A stretch of DNA of 64,000 nt, taken from assembly GCA_037389465.1 (NCBI GenBank), contig JAZARR010000233.1, forward strand, positions 1-64,000. Reading direction: 5' to 3'. The DNA is from Baylisascaris procyonis. Lineage: Eukaryota > Nematoda > Chromadorea > Rhabditida > Ascarididae. How positions within the stretch are numbered: the first letter of the stretch is position 1; every line of letters starts with the position of its first letter. Both the position numbers and the translations under genes were made by a program. Of the stretch, positions 1-12,400 are shown piece by piece. Below the pieces are notes generated by a model. That model was not told where the DNA came from and searched no databases. It saw only the letters and a list, made by a program, of their open reading frames with translations.

Positions 1-3000
1 GATTGGTATTCGAATCACTCGATAAATCATTTATTATTTGAAACAATTGAAAATTTGAATTATTTGATGAATTTTTAAAAAGGATCATTCTGGATGCCAT
101 AAACAAATATTTAAACATTTCCCCTTTATTCGAATATTAAACGAAGTTCGTAGATAGTTTGCTTTGCTTAATATTCATATTAAAGTCATTTGTGAATATA
201 ATGCAAATTACCATCCTATCGTTTAAACACACAACATTTTAAAACCCAAATAAATTAATAGTGTCTAAGGATATCGAATACTGAAAGAAAGTGGGCAAAA
301 AAATAAAAGCCATGAGGGAAAGCACTGTAGAAATCATCATACTAAGCCTTTAAATTAATTTAAAAACGGTATGTAGGTTTTTCATCGTCGCATTCTTATT
401 GAGGATCCTCAATAAAGTCTAAAAAATCCTCACAAAACATAAAATTCACAAAGTTGTACATATAGGAATTCAAAGGTGAGATTTATGTAAATTTTTTAAT
501 CAACCAACAGTTTAAATAATAATATTAAATATTTTCTAAAATGCTAACAACTATTATAAAATAAAAATGTTCACTAAGAACAACAATGCAGAATGGGTTG
601 TTGCTGTAATATTGCACATTTATAAGTGTCGGTACGAACGCATTGTGTTATTTGTTCGAAAACAAGACAACCGTTGCATAAGCATAATGACTTGATAACG
701 ATTCCTCACCAATGAATGCATCGTAACGTAAAAACAAAAAACCTTCAAACTCATAAAACTCTCAACAGAAATTTTTCGTTTACATATTTTCCCTTCAACA
801 TAAGTATTCGAAGTATGACTGGATAGAAATTCAGCTTAACCGAATCCAACCTAGGTTTAATTGAATATAACCCCTATCATTAAAGTCACCTCATTTCAAC
901 TGAATCTCACCTGAGCTTTGGCAAGCGCGACCATAATTCAACTGGACCTCGAATTTGACATATGTTTAACCAAATGCAACCTAAGTTTATCGAAGCTATC
1001 CTCATTCTAGTCGGAGTTATTCGGATTCAAGTCCACTCAAGTTTAATGAGTCGAAGAAATTACATTTGGCAGCAGTCACAACACGAGCAAAGTTTCGACG
1101 TTTGCAATATGAGCGTGAAATAATTGCAATATTTTAGTTGTGCAAGTTTTTAAGTGTTCTTTTTCACATTCACAAATAAATTTATTACATATATTGTTTA
1201 GTTTCATTTTGTCACTTTTAAATCACTCATTGAAGCGAGATAATAAAAGCTGAAAAAAAAAACATTCACCACCTTAAAGAGGGATAAAAAAAATTGTGAA
1301 GGAGGAAAATTTGTGAAAATTCTATGAGGGAAATTTTAAATTTTTTTCCACTTTTATCAATTAAGATGGAACGAACTTCAGGCTGATGGCTAAACGGAAG
1401 TGCGCTTCCTCAAACATCCAAATGATTTTAGTTCGATTCACATGCCGTAAAAAAACTAGTCTTGTAAATTGAAAATGCTCTAAAGAGGCGGAACGTGCTG
1501 CAGGCATTTGCAAAGATCGATTTGTTCTACGAAAAGTGCATGAATGCATGCCCAAATTGCGTCGCCTTTGATGCTGTTTTCTCTCGAGAAATAATAGTTC
1601 AAGGGCAATTTAGCACAACATTCCTCTAGTGCTTGATCCCCCGCTTATACGCCTCAATACCTCATTTGAATAGCGCCTATCCAACAACCACTTAAAATTT
1701 GTACTTGAATGACAATTTCGCATTACAATAAAAAATAAATAAATGAGTCCTAAATGTGCATAAAAGAGTTTTGTGTCATAAAATATTTTTTTTTGTGCTC
1801 TAAAATACTTTTTTCAGTGTTGAACATTCACCAATAAATAGAAAATTGCTCTCAATAGATTGGCGTCGAATGCCCGGCAATAATTCATTCAATAACCTAT
1901 CGAATTCAAATTAAAATGGGAAACAATTTTTATTTAATCATAAAAAAATTTTTGACAGTTCAATGAATTTTCTATGCGTCTCGATTATTTGATGATGATA
2001 TAAACAAGTACATAAATGAGAATTTTCTAAAGGGCGAAGAAGATGAAATGAGCAATGAAAAGAAAGAAAACTTAGCCATGCATAATCCATATAATCGATG
2101 CATCCCGAAAAACATTTGTTGTTTTTTTCAAATTTTTAAAATACGATTTTCTGGTTCATGAATATTCGAGAGACATAATTGTGAAGGAATTTGCGAGTCA
2201 TTAGCGGGGATTCCGATGATTTATACTTCATTTACCGAAAAAAAAAGTCATGTTGCCTCAATTCGTTGTGTATTTCATGAAAAGTGAGTAATGAAGAATT
2301 ATCTGAGGCATCTTCGACCATGAATTTTCCAAAAAAAAGAAAAAACTCAAGTATGAAATTCTAACGGAAGTAATTTTGGTGATATGCTTTTGACTTTTAT
2401 GAGCTTCATAGTAATTTTAAAAAATGCGAGCATCTAGCATTCACTGCATTTCATTTCAACTCTGAACTTATTCGTTAAAGCAGCACAAACATCGATCGAT
2501 ATGAAATCGAAAGAAAACTCTATAGTTGTGAAATGATTTGCATCATGCTATGATTGAACAAAATAAATTATACATAAGAATTTAAAAACTTCAATTCCTC
2601 TATAAAAATTTAGAAAATTTAATGCATGCAAAGTTTGAAGAAAACTTTGTGCATGAAAACTTAAAAAAAAGATTGAGTATGATCATATATCCCTCCAACT
2701 TGTAGTCCTTCCCTTAAATGTCATCAAATTTTTTTTTTACTTAGCATTCTATTGAATTTTAATTTTTTAACTTATCACTCTAAGGTAACCCTTTCGGGAA
2801 GTGCTGCATCTATACTCTATGAAGGCTTACTTCTTATAGCTTTACGTCTTGTGTTTATGCTGATATTTTAGTGAAAAATTAGAGATATCCAATCGATTCG
2901 GCGATAGGTGTAGTGAACCTACGATTAAAGTTAAGAATTACATTTTCACTACTAGGTAATGGGAGCAGTTCCGTTGTTAAGTAATGGTTTTTTCATATGA

Positions 3001-3822
3001 GTTTTTCTTCGTTTTGCACCCTTCGCAACAATAATATCTCAAATTCAACAATGCCCCTGGGCTTATATATGCCGAATTACAGCCTTATTTATAGACATCT
3101 ATGAGAATTTCTCAGTGGAAACGATATTTCACCATTGCTTAAGATTCTTGAATTTTCGAAGATGAAAAAAGTGCATGCAGTTATAAATTGCTCCATTTCA
3201 AATGAGCCAACTAGAATTTCTGTGGATTTTTTTATTGCATTTGGATTAGGATATGCACGCATTGAATTACAAGGAGGCATTCGTTCCTCTTTATCTCCAA
3301 TCTCGAATAAATTTCTATGTTCTAACCTCCTCATTCGTTCGCCTCTCCCACCTGAAGTCAATTAGTATAAAACTACCCCAATCATCTTAATGTATTAGAT
3401 GCCAGAAATAGAATCATCAATCGCTAAACTTAATTTAATTTTAATAAAATCGATTATGAGTGATATTTTAAAACAATAGAGATTAGTATTTTCACTGATT
3501 GCGCAAATATTTCCCCACGATAAACGAAACGGATGTAAAGGGTAGAAGGGAATGGGGAGGGGTGAATGTGACTATGTGATGTGAATCGTTAGAAATAATC
3601 GACAACTAAAAGAGAATGTTCATAAAAACAATCACACGATGATTGATCATCGTGAAGCGTGTGCGATCGGAGAAGTGCTAGTAATATCGTTGTATCGCTC
3701 AACGTTCAACATCACTTCTTCATTTCACGTTCACCTTTCACACCGTTCATTAGTCCTTTTCGAATCTCACAACGATTCTAATTATTTCAACGCTTATCAA
3801 CTCATTCGATGAAATTTACAAA

Positions 3823-3869
<47 letters not shown>

Positions 3870-4100
3870 GTTACCACTTGCAACAGTCATCTAATAACAT
3901 CTAATATTCATACAGTTATTTAAGAAAAACTGTGAACGGTCAAATTATTCTTTATCTTCCGCTAAAGTAGTATTTTAAATTCCATTCAAGAATCAACGCT
4001 TACTTCAAAATGAATTTCCCATCACGAAAGAGCCAAAAGAGCAAACTTTAAGAGATATTAGAACAGTATTCAACCTTGCAGATAAATCGTTGCGTTAACG
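1..4100. other. Gene-poor AT-rich sequence
   Basis: I see no convincing coding exon here. Open frames are short and occur on both strands. The one segment worth a note is 3,089-3,360 on the minus strand. It is open for about 90 codons behind a TTGACTTCAG acceptor and has a counterpart open frame on the plus strand, so its coding status is unclear. An (AT)n tract closes the region. Confidence 0.5.
3824..3866. repeat. (TA)n microsatellite
   Basis: Pure TA dinucleotide run of about 43 bases, read directly. Confidence 0.95.
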
Positions 4101-4408
4101 CTTTCCAATGCTAACAACATTGCTGTAGTTGAGGTAGATAAAAATCGAAAAAAAAATCGACGAAAAGTGAAATCACAAATGAAAAGTGAACAGGTGGCAG
4201 CCTAAGATCACGCAAACTTACGAAATGCTCGCAATGATCATTAATTATTACTTCGCATGAGGGCAAACCTGCGCTAACCGGAACACCTGTGAATTGGTGC
4301 GCGCAAGATGGCTTTCTAGGGGAAAGAAGAGTGAGTTGTATGGGTGCGGGTAGGGAAATTATCACTTAAGACTTATTCACCTATCTCCGTTCTTATTCCT
4401 CAAAAAAA

Positions 4409-4454
4409 AACATCGATGAAAGAGTGGAAGTTATACCACTCTTTCATCGATGTT
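4409..4454. repeat. Perfect 19-bp inverted repeat (hairpin)
   Basis: Arms at 4,409-4,427 and 4,436-4,454 are perfect reverse complements around an 8-base spacer (aagttata). The left arm reads AACATCGATGAAAGAGTGG. It could be a structured RNA, a cruciform or a small mobile-element terminus. The stem is shorter than a usual miRNA precursor. No gene overlaps it convincingly. Confidence 0.9.
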
Positions 4455-4867
4455 CCCATTTCTCCGCATTCCCTACAACATCTCAATTCCATTCAGCATT
4501 AACGAAAGACCCGAGTAAAGTGTCCTTTGGGGTAATAAATAAAATTAGGCATTAAAGGATGACTCTCAGCATGAACAACACAATGATTTAAAGAAAACGA
4601 TGAAAAGAGAACCGATTGCAATCTCACTGTGTTTCATCAATATATCACAACATGGAACACATATATAACTAATCAGCTAAAAGAAATACCACATAATCTT
4701 GAATTAAACTTTAACTCTTCATCTAGACGTAAGTGTCATAGCTATCTTATTTTCACTAAAAATAGAATCAATCCTTTCAACATTCCCTATATTCTATGAA
4801 CACAATGTTTCCGAGTGAACAGTACTGCTTTTTTTTTAATAATAAATTTTGCACTCTAAATGATCGA

Positions 4868-4869
<2 letters not shown>

Positions 4870-4912
<43 letters not shown>
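4870..4912. repeat. (AT)n microsatellite
   Basis: Pure AT dinucleotide run of about 43 bases. Confidence 0.95.
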
Positions 4913-4916
<4 letters not shown>

Positions 4917-5510
4917 TTATAGCAGATATAATTTAAGAGCTTCTCCAGGATTCATGAATGTATTGTAATAAACTTCGGCGTTCAAAAAACTCAGCACAAA
5001 TCCTCAAAAATTCTCTCACTGTTTAGAAACGATTTCTGCTCATTAGTGGAAAAAAAAATGAAAAAGATTTGTGAAGTTGGAGGATAATATGAAAAAAAAG
5101 ATAAAAGAATATATAGGCATTAACGCGCAAATCTCTAACATATCCAGCTAATCCGAATGCATAGGAATCTACTGAAATTTTAGTTGAAAATTTAAATAAA
5201 TGTATATCACTGAAGATGATTTTTGTATACCAAAGAAAGTTAACTTGCTTAAAAAATATTTTAGAAGTTTTTATCAATGAAATAATTCAATGAGGATCAA
5301 AATTATATTCTTATCAAAATTATCAATATATTGACGATTGTTTATTATTTATTAGAATGTATATTTCTCGATTAAATACTCGGATCCAATTTACGAATGG
5401 AATCTAAAAATAATATTAATATCCATTCATCTTTTAAAGTCTCAACTAGAATAAAATTTTCTCAATTTGCAAAATATTTAAAATAAACATTTGATTTGGC
5501 TATATTTCTT

Positions 5511-6046
5511 CTATTCATAGCATATATATTTACAGAATGATATGTATGTGGAACAATGTTGTCTATGCGATATGAAGCATTCCACTTGTGCAAGTTCAAG
5601 AATGCACAACCTAACATATGTGCCACCTGCATAAGATAGGCAACCTCCCATCTGCACAATATGCGTCTATAAACGTTTAGAGGTTTTTAAGGTGCTAGAT
5701 GACGAAAAAATAAAATACAGCTGTCTATTGACCATTGAGATGATGACGATATCGGAAATAAAATCGCATAAAAAAATAACACATCACATATGGTGTAAAT
5801 ATAGAAATTATAGAATAAATACAACTGTTTATTGTATAAACGGACGAATGTTAAAAAATAAACTGAAAAAAAGAGATGAGGATAAAGAAAGAGACTAACC
5901 CTGAGTGGAGGAGAGACGGCTGGCAGCTTAGGCTTAACTGCTGACTGAGGTTGAGCGTTGATCTCAGCACTGCAACTAGCGAACATGAATGCAACAAGTA
6001 GAAACATCAGCCGAATGAATGCAAACTCAAGCCTTCTTGGTTTCAT
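5511..6046 (-). CDS. Probable secreted six-cysteine small protein (two exons)
   Basis: Exon 1 (5,900-6,046, 49 codons) begins MKPRRLEFAF. It has a classic signal peptide: basic N-terminus, hydrophobic core IRLMFLLVAFMFA, and a cleavage-like ASCSA site. A short Pro-rich stretch ends at LPAVSPPLR with an AGG|GTTAGT donor, phase 0. The best phase-0 continuation is exon 2 at 5,511-5,666, behind a TTTATAG acceptor. It gives 51 residues ending KYICYE and a TAG stop, with six cysteines (mature spacing C-x11-C-x8-C-x7-C-x6-C-x3-C). Total is about 100 residues. The start was taken at the Met just before the basic run, not at an upstream GTG. I do not recognise a family; the spacing does not fit ShK or a full insulin pattern. 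Exon 1 is well supported. Exon 2 is an inference, and exons further downstream, for example near 4.3 kb, could be used instead. Confidence 0.42.
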
Positions 6047-6393
6047 CGCTTTGCTATGCACAATAACGATAGAGACAGCGAGAATCGCTTCACAGAGAGA
6101 CTTGAAGAAGGCAAGTCGGAATATGTGGCACTAATTCAGTAGAGTTGAAACAGTTGCACGATTTTGCACCACTGGTAAATAGCACACCAAATTGTAGGCA
6201 GTATTAATAGATGATATCCCTGAAGAATGGTGCAAGCACTGACGAAGAGTGCTACAAGGGGATTCTGAATGCTACTTCAACGTCAAACGGAATCAGAAGC
6301 AGATGAGAGACACAGCGTGAAGCTCATGTGTCTTCTCTCTTGCGTGCAGCCAACGATAGTTATTTCGCGTTGCATGCACTCCAACAATCATAG

Positions 6394-6424
6394 CCCCGCC
6401 CATTGGTGCGCCAGACCCGCCCCC
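6394..6424. promoter_or_regulatory. GC-box / inverted CCAAT cluster, candidate promoter
   Basis: CCCCGCCC (6,394-6,401) is immediately followed by ATTGG, an inverted CCAAT, and then by ACCCGCCCCC (6,415-6,424). This GC-rich patch stands out in AT-rich surroundings. It lies about 350 bases upstream of the signal-peptide exon that starts at 6,046 on the minus strand, so it could be that gene's promoter. The assignment is inference. Confidence 0.35.
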
Positions 6425-6499
6425 TTCTCGTGGTGCCTTTTTATGCCGGACCATTCGGATGGTTTCCGCTTCCTTCGTTGACATTTGACCTTAGAAGCA

Positions 6500-9400
6500 A
6501 TGTGACACCTTATTTTGCGACATAAATTTCATAGGCCATTGCGAATTACGATAGATGGCATTTCACATATTCATATTTTTGAAAACTTTACCAAAGAAGG
6601 AAAGGAAATGACTTAAGTTCAGCAATCGCCTTCATCACTATACCTGACCGGAAGGAAAGGTTATTAGCTTTTAATAAATTTTTTAAATTCTTTCATTCAA
6701 TTGAAAATAACCACCAAAAAATATTTTTTGTTTTCCCTAGAAATCTCAGTTAATTTGCATAAAACGTTCTAAAAATCTGATAAAATTTATGTTCTAAAAC
6801 TCGTAAAATTTCATTAACATCTACATATAAGATAGAGGCAGCCGTCTGAATCATTCGCCCACGATTAGGCCGTGCTGAACGCACTGCACATTATTCATAG
6901 CGATGAGATTTGTGATGGCGCCGGAATTCACTGGTTGAAAAAAAAACACTTTCGAAACCATTTCCGATTGGATTTTTTCTGAATAGACCGATAAACTATT
7001 CCAATCATTTAATAAACATTCCAAACGATAAACAACACTGCAAAAATTTGATAAAAACGGGACTTCAAACGGTATTAAACTGAAGTTTTTTTGAATTTTG
7101 AACATAACATATATAGAATATTTTCCAAGAATATAGAAAATTGCTTTATCAGAAAATTATTTAAAGGGAAATTGAATTCTATATAAAAATTAACGCCAAT
7201 AAACGGATGAAACTTGGAAAAAAAAGTGAAATTAAAATTTTTAGCGAACGAAATTTGCTCAACGGGAAAAATAGTTTCAAACAGAAAATTGAAACGTAAT
7301 CACCGTTGCCTTTTCCTTATCACTTTCCTAAATGACAAATCAAACAAGCTTTCCACGGTATCATTCGCTTCTTTTTGCCTAATCTTTTCACTTTGTTTGT
7401 CAAAGGGATATTACTACTCGTTTATCAAACTCAAACTCATGACTGATTTCAAGTTCAAGTTCAGGTTCAAGCTCACCTTTCATTCACTCGACTAATTCAG
7501 CGTAAAGAACGTTACTGGAATGCGCCACTAATATTTAATTCAACCATTAAAACCCCGAGAAATTTGACATACGAAAAACGATATGGAAATATTGCTCTTG
7601 AGCGCTGAAGAAAAGATCGAAAATGTGAAAATTAATTTTAACTAATTGATGAAAGTCAGTGCTTATATATATCCATCAGGCAACGTTTAATATCTTACTG
7701 GTCGAATATATTCGATCACAATATTTGAATTCAATACGTTGAATAAAATGCTCGGAAAATTTAAATTCTATGCTATCGTCAATGATCAGATGTGATCAAT
7801 CAATATTAATGATTCCTCATAAGAAACGATAAAAATCGATATCGATCAACGATAAGCTTATATAGCTCAACAACAGTTACCTCTTACTTGAAAATTTTTT
7901 TGGCTGATTTCGTTGAACGAAGATCAAAGTGCACTTTTAATCACATGACACTCGACTTTTGTTCATTGATGTCTATTGACCTTTGAGTCTATCATTTTCA
8001 ATATGCACTTTCTTCGACGCTCACTTCTTAAATATAAAACGCGAATTTTTGAAAAAAAAAACCAGACGATTCTATCAGATATGTCATTGAAAATAATAAA
8101 ATGACGAATATGTTTTCAGATAAATTTTTGTTGACGTTTAATGCAAATCACATCGAGCATTCGGAAAATTTGTTGCTCCAAAATTAAGAATCTTTTCGTT
8201 AGATTCTTTCCACACAAAGAAGAGAGAAAAAAATCACTGGCACTAAGCCAATTCAATATGAAAAAGATTCGCATAAAAACACCCATATTATACATCACAC
8301 TTTTAAACGAAACATTTTTACACGTTTCTATGATAAAGGCATTCAAAAATTAGAATCCCTAATGCTAAAAAAGAACTACAATAACAATTTTTTATAAGAT
8401 ATTTTTGAGGTTTTTTTTAATAAAATTGAAAGTTTAGTACCTTTCCCGGATTAAAAAGTTTGATGCATTAAGTATTAGCAAATGTTTAACGTAACTAGTA
8501 ATGAAAGTTCATTTCCGCCAATTTCATTGGTTCATTGAAAGCAAGGGGATTCTTTTTGGACCGATATTTTGTAGTTTGCCTCACTACTGGCTTAATAAGA
8601 AAAAGCCATTCAAGAAATAAGCAACAGCGGACACAGCTAGCGTGCGCATTTCACTAAATGACATATATCGATGCCTTTTATTGGGGAACATCCCTCGAGA
8701 GGGCACAAACGAGAGTAACGGTGCTAATGTAATATTACTGGAGATTACTGCGCTAGTCACTGTGAATGTACCATCAACCCCTCCCCTTAGTAACCTGATT
8801 AAGTATGAAATTCTTTACTCAATCTTACCGAGTTGGAAAGCTAATATAAAAAGTTGATTTCAAAAGAACCGAATTACTGAGTAAACAAATTGCTCAGAGT
8901 ATTCCCTACGGCTATTCTTTCTCTTTCATTCCTTTTTTTCATTAAACATTCTCTGAGTACATAAAACACTATTGTGCTTGCCTCTACTCCCATCAGTCCG
9001 TTAATTGAAGTTGAAGAAATCAAAAGTGCAATCATTTTGCTAACTAACTGTTCTTAGTGCATTGATGGCGCAATGCAACGTCAAACAAACAGCAAATGAC
9101 CACTAGTTGAAGAATGACCACTTACAGCCACTGGTCACTAGTTGAAGTTCATCTGCGAATGGGTGCCGTCATCAAAGAAAGACTAAGCAAAACCATAACG
9201 TGAAGCATTCTTGTTATTATATATGGCGCCGGCAATACAGCAAACTTGCTGATTCCAGGGGTGCAAATTTAATAAATATTATACTTTTAAAATTTTTCTG
9301 GCAATTTTCCAAAAGAAGTCTCGATCGTAGAGGTGAGAAGGCGGGAGAAGGGGTGGAGGAGAAGGGGAGGGGGACTGATTAGATGAGGGCAGGGGAAAAA

Positions 9401-12400
9401 GATAGTGGCGAAGAATAACCCCTTTTTTACTTAGCTAAGCGGAATTTCTCCTTCAGTCACTGTGCTCTCCTTAGAAATATTTCAATGAAAATTACCTCAG
9501 TTTTTGTGATTCCTTTTGACATCAGTAACATCGCTGTTCTGACGTGTTATATCATCATCAATCGTAATATAGTGACGTCAATGTGAAAAAATCGTTTCTA
9601 ACGAATGTAAAGAACGCTAAAAAGTTTAATAAATCTTCCCACTCAACAAGTATCGATGTTTGTGCACAAATAGCAAACTCTATATCGCTTCATCAATACC
9701 GCATGCGTCATGCAGGTTTCATATTCTTATTGAGTGGAAGTCAATGTAGGGGGAAAAGGGAATGGGGAAGGCGAAAGCAAATAATCCCCTTAAGCCATAT
9801 CGTATTTATGAAATCCTCGTTCGTATATTTTCTCTATGTGGACAACGATAAAATGAAATCATTTATGATGCATATGAAAGTTATTTCGACCTTTTGACCG
9901 TCTTATTACACATTTCATTATGCATCACTGTTCAATGCAAAACAAAACTCAAATGAAGGATAGGCTCATGTTTGCAGTTTGTCTATTCATCGCAGCCCAA
10001 GCAAAATATGTAAACCTTTACCAGTTTGTAATTTTAGTAATGAATACTCATCAATATACAAGTAACGTGTAGAATATATTAACCTATAGCAGTTTCCTCC
10101 AAAATTTTTGTTTCCTCCAAGATAATTTCCTCCAAAAATATTGTTTCCTCGAAAGCAAATTTTTTATGACACAACAGGATGGAACAAACAAAAAATTTCA
10201 AGTGACTACCAAAAGTTAGCTCAATAATTTATTAATGCGATATAAGATTGTAATATTCTGTTATGGTAATGAAAAAACATCATTCCATTCTAAGCTACTA
10301 AAATACTGATGTGTTGAAGAGGATATACGATAAAATAACCCTCTATCGAATTTAATATTTCATGCAATACTAATGTATTTATTAAAATTTCACAAATAAT
10401 TCTTGGGTACTGAAATTTAATAAGCATTTTTTGAATATTCAAAAATAAATATTTTCGCGAAAAGTTGTTTGCCGTAGAAAGAGAATATGGAAATTATCAA
10501 TGGAAAGCGATATGATATAACAGGCGACTAAATTCTTTCAACAGTCAGCATTGATTGTCGTATTGTTATGCAGTAATGCGAGTCAATCTAACCCATATTT
10601 CTTATTAATTGTATTAGCGCAAATATGAAATAATTTATTAAAACGAAATAGATCATTATAAAGAAAAAAGTGGATATTTGCCGATAAAATGAGCACAGTT
10701 GCGGGTCGGAATACCAATAGTTAACAATAAAACATTTCAAAGACCGCACAGAGGGTCTTCGAATTGTTGTGTTGAGATTATTTATCTTCGTCAATCGCAT
10801 TCGGTTGGCTCTACGTCGGCTCGAAAGAAAGCAGCACTTAGTTTTTGCTCTCTTTTTTTGAGAGAGCAATTCACCGACCAATCTCGCCTTAAAAATGTCT
10901 TCAAATGTTCATAAAGAAAGAATGCACTTTTCTTACAAACTTTTCCGATACGAAACGGCTCACTTAAAGAACATTAGATGGCAGTTTGAAAAAAAAACAA
11001 CAGTTTTACTCAAAGAATGCTTTTAGAACATTGACATTATTTCATTTTTATACACATTTTGCAAAATGTGCATTTGTAAAGCGCATTACAACGACGCGTG
11101 CACGTATGTGAATGCATATATATTGTACCTGGCTATTCGGTAGATTCGATGTGAGAATCACTGCTATAACAGTGGGAAAATTCAACCCGTATAATTTGCA
11201 TCATAGTTTGATCACCTGTGTAAGCACTTTCAAATTTATTCATCAAGTTCGAAAAGGATTGGTCACAAACACTCAAAGATGACCAAAAATTGAATATATT
11301 TCTGTGAATTTGCATGAACAATAGATAATAGAATCATTTAAAATATTATCCTATTATTCATGATTTTTTGCTGGCAATTCAGCAGATATGCTACATGCAG
11401 GCAAATATTGTCCCTCCTCCTCTTTTCCCCTTCCCCTCCCGCCTTGCACTAAAAATTTTATATTTCGTAATCAATAATTAGACAGAGGAAATACAATCAA
11501 ATCGATTGATTTACTGATAACGAAAGAATGCTTTACAGCGTCGACGTTTTAGATGATATAAAAAAGGTGACTAGCTGAGCACGGCAACAACATTCCGCTT
11601 AAGAAACAGAAGCAAAAAAGAAGAGCAATGAAAAATTCATTGGTGTTGGATACAACTTGTCATCACATCTTTCCTATACAAACCACCTACATAAACATCA
11701 CTGCGTAGGTGTGGATGTGTTTATTGCTCATATTTTATCATCAGCTGAGCCTTTTTCTGATGTAAACAAAACTATGTCAACGCATGAAATCGATAGATAC
11801 TATGTTGTTATGATGATTAGAGTGGTCGAAAAAGAGCCAAAGCGTTGTATGAAGTGCTAAAGTGCTGCATTCTACCAGTTAAAGCGCTACAAGTGCTATT
11901 CATTTTTAAAAATTTTAAAAGTATTCACGAATAAAAGGCAGTATTTCACCGATTTACATATGCCACCTTCGATTTGTGATATTAAAGAAACTGAAAAAGC
12001 TGTTGCATTATGCGCTCACTGCTTCATTAGTGACAGCCAGCGGAAACTAGCGCTTTGAACGCAATGAGTGAGGTGAACGAGCGATCCCATATAAAAGGAA
12101 GTTAGAAAGTTGCAAATAGATCAGCTATAGAATGGGCTGAAACTAAATGCTATTAAGGTTCAAATATATTTTACTTCTCATCAAATCTCTATTTCACAAT
12201 AAATAAGAAATGAAATAAAATGTTTGCTTCAAATGCAGATTTGCACAATTCACCACTCATTTTGCATTATCAGTGCTCATTTAGCGGTGCTCTTCACCTT
12301 TCTAAACAAGTGAAAAAATGCCCCAAACAGTATGATACTCTCTAATCTTCCTTATGGGATTAGTTTTCATAATTTCTCGTACTTTATAATAATCTTTGCC

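Noticed and set aside
5511..6046. Insulin-like peptide
   Set aside because: Only the B-chain-like C-x11-C spacing is present; the A-chain CC-x3-C-x8-C motif is missing.
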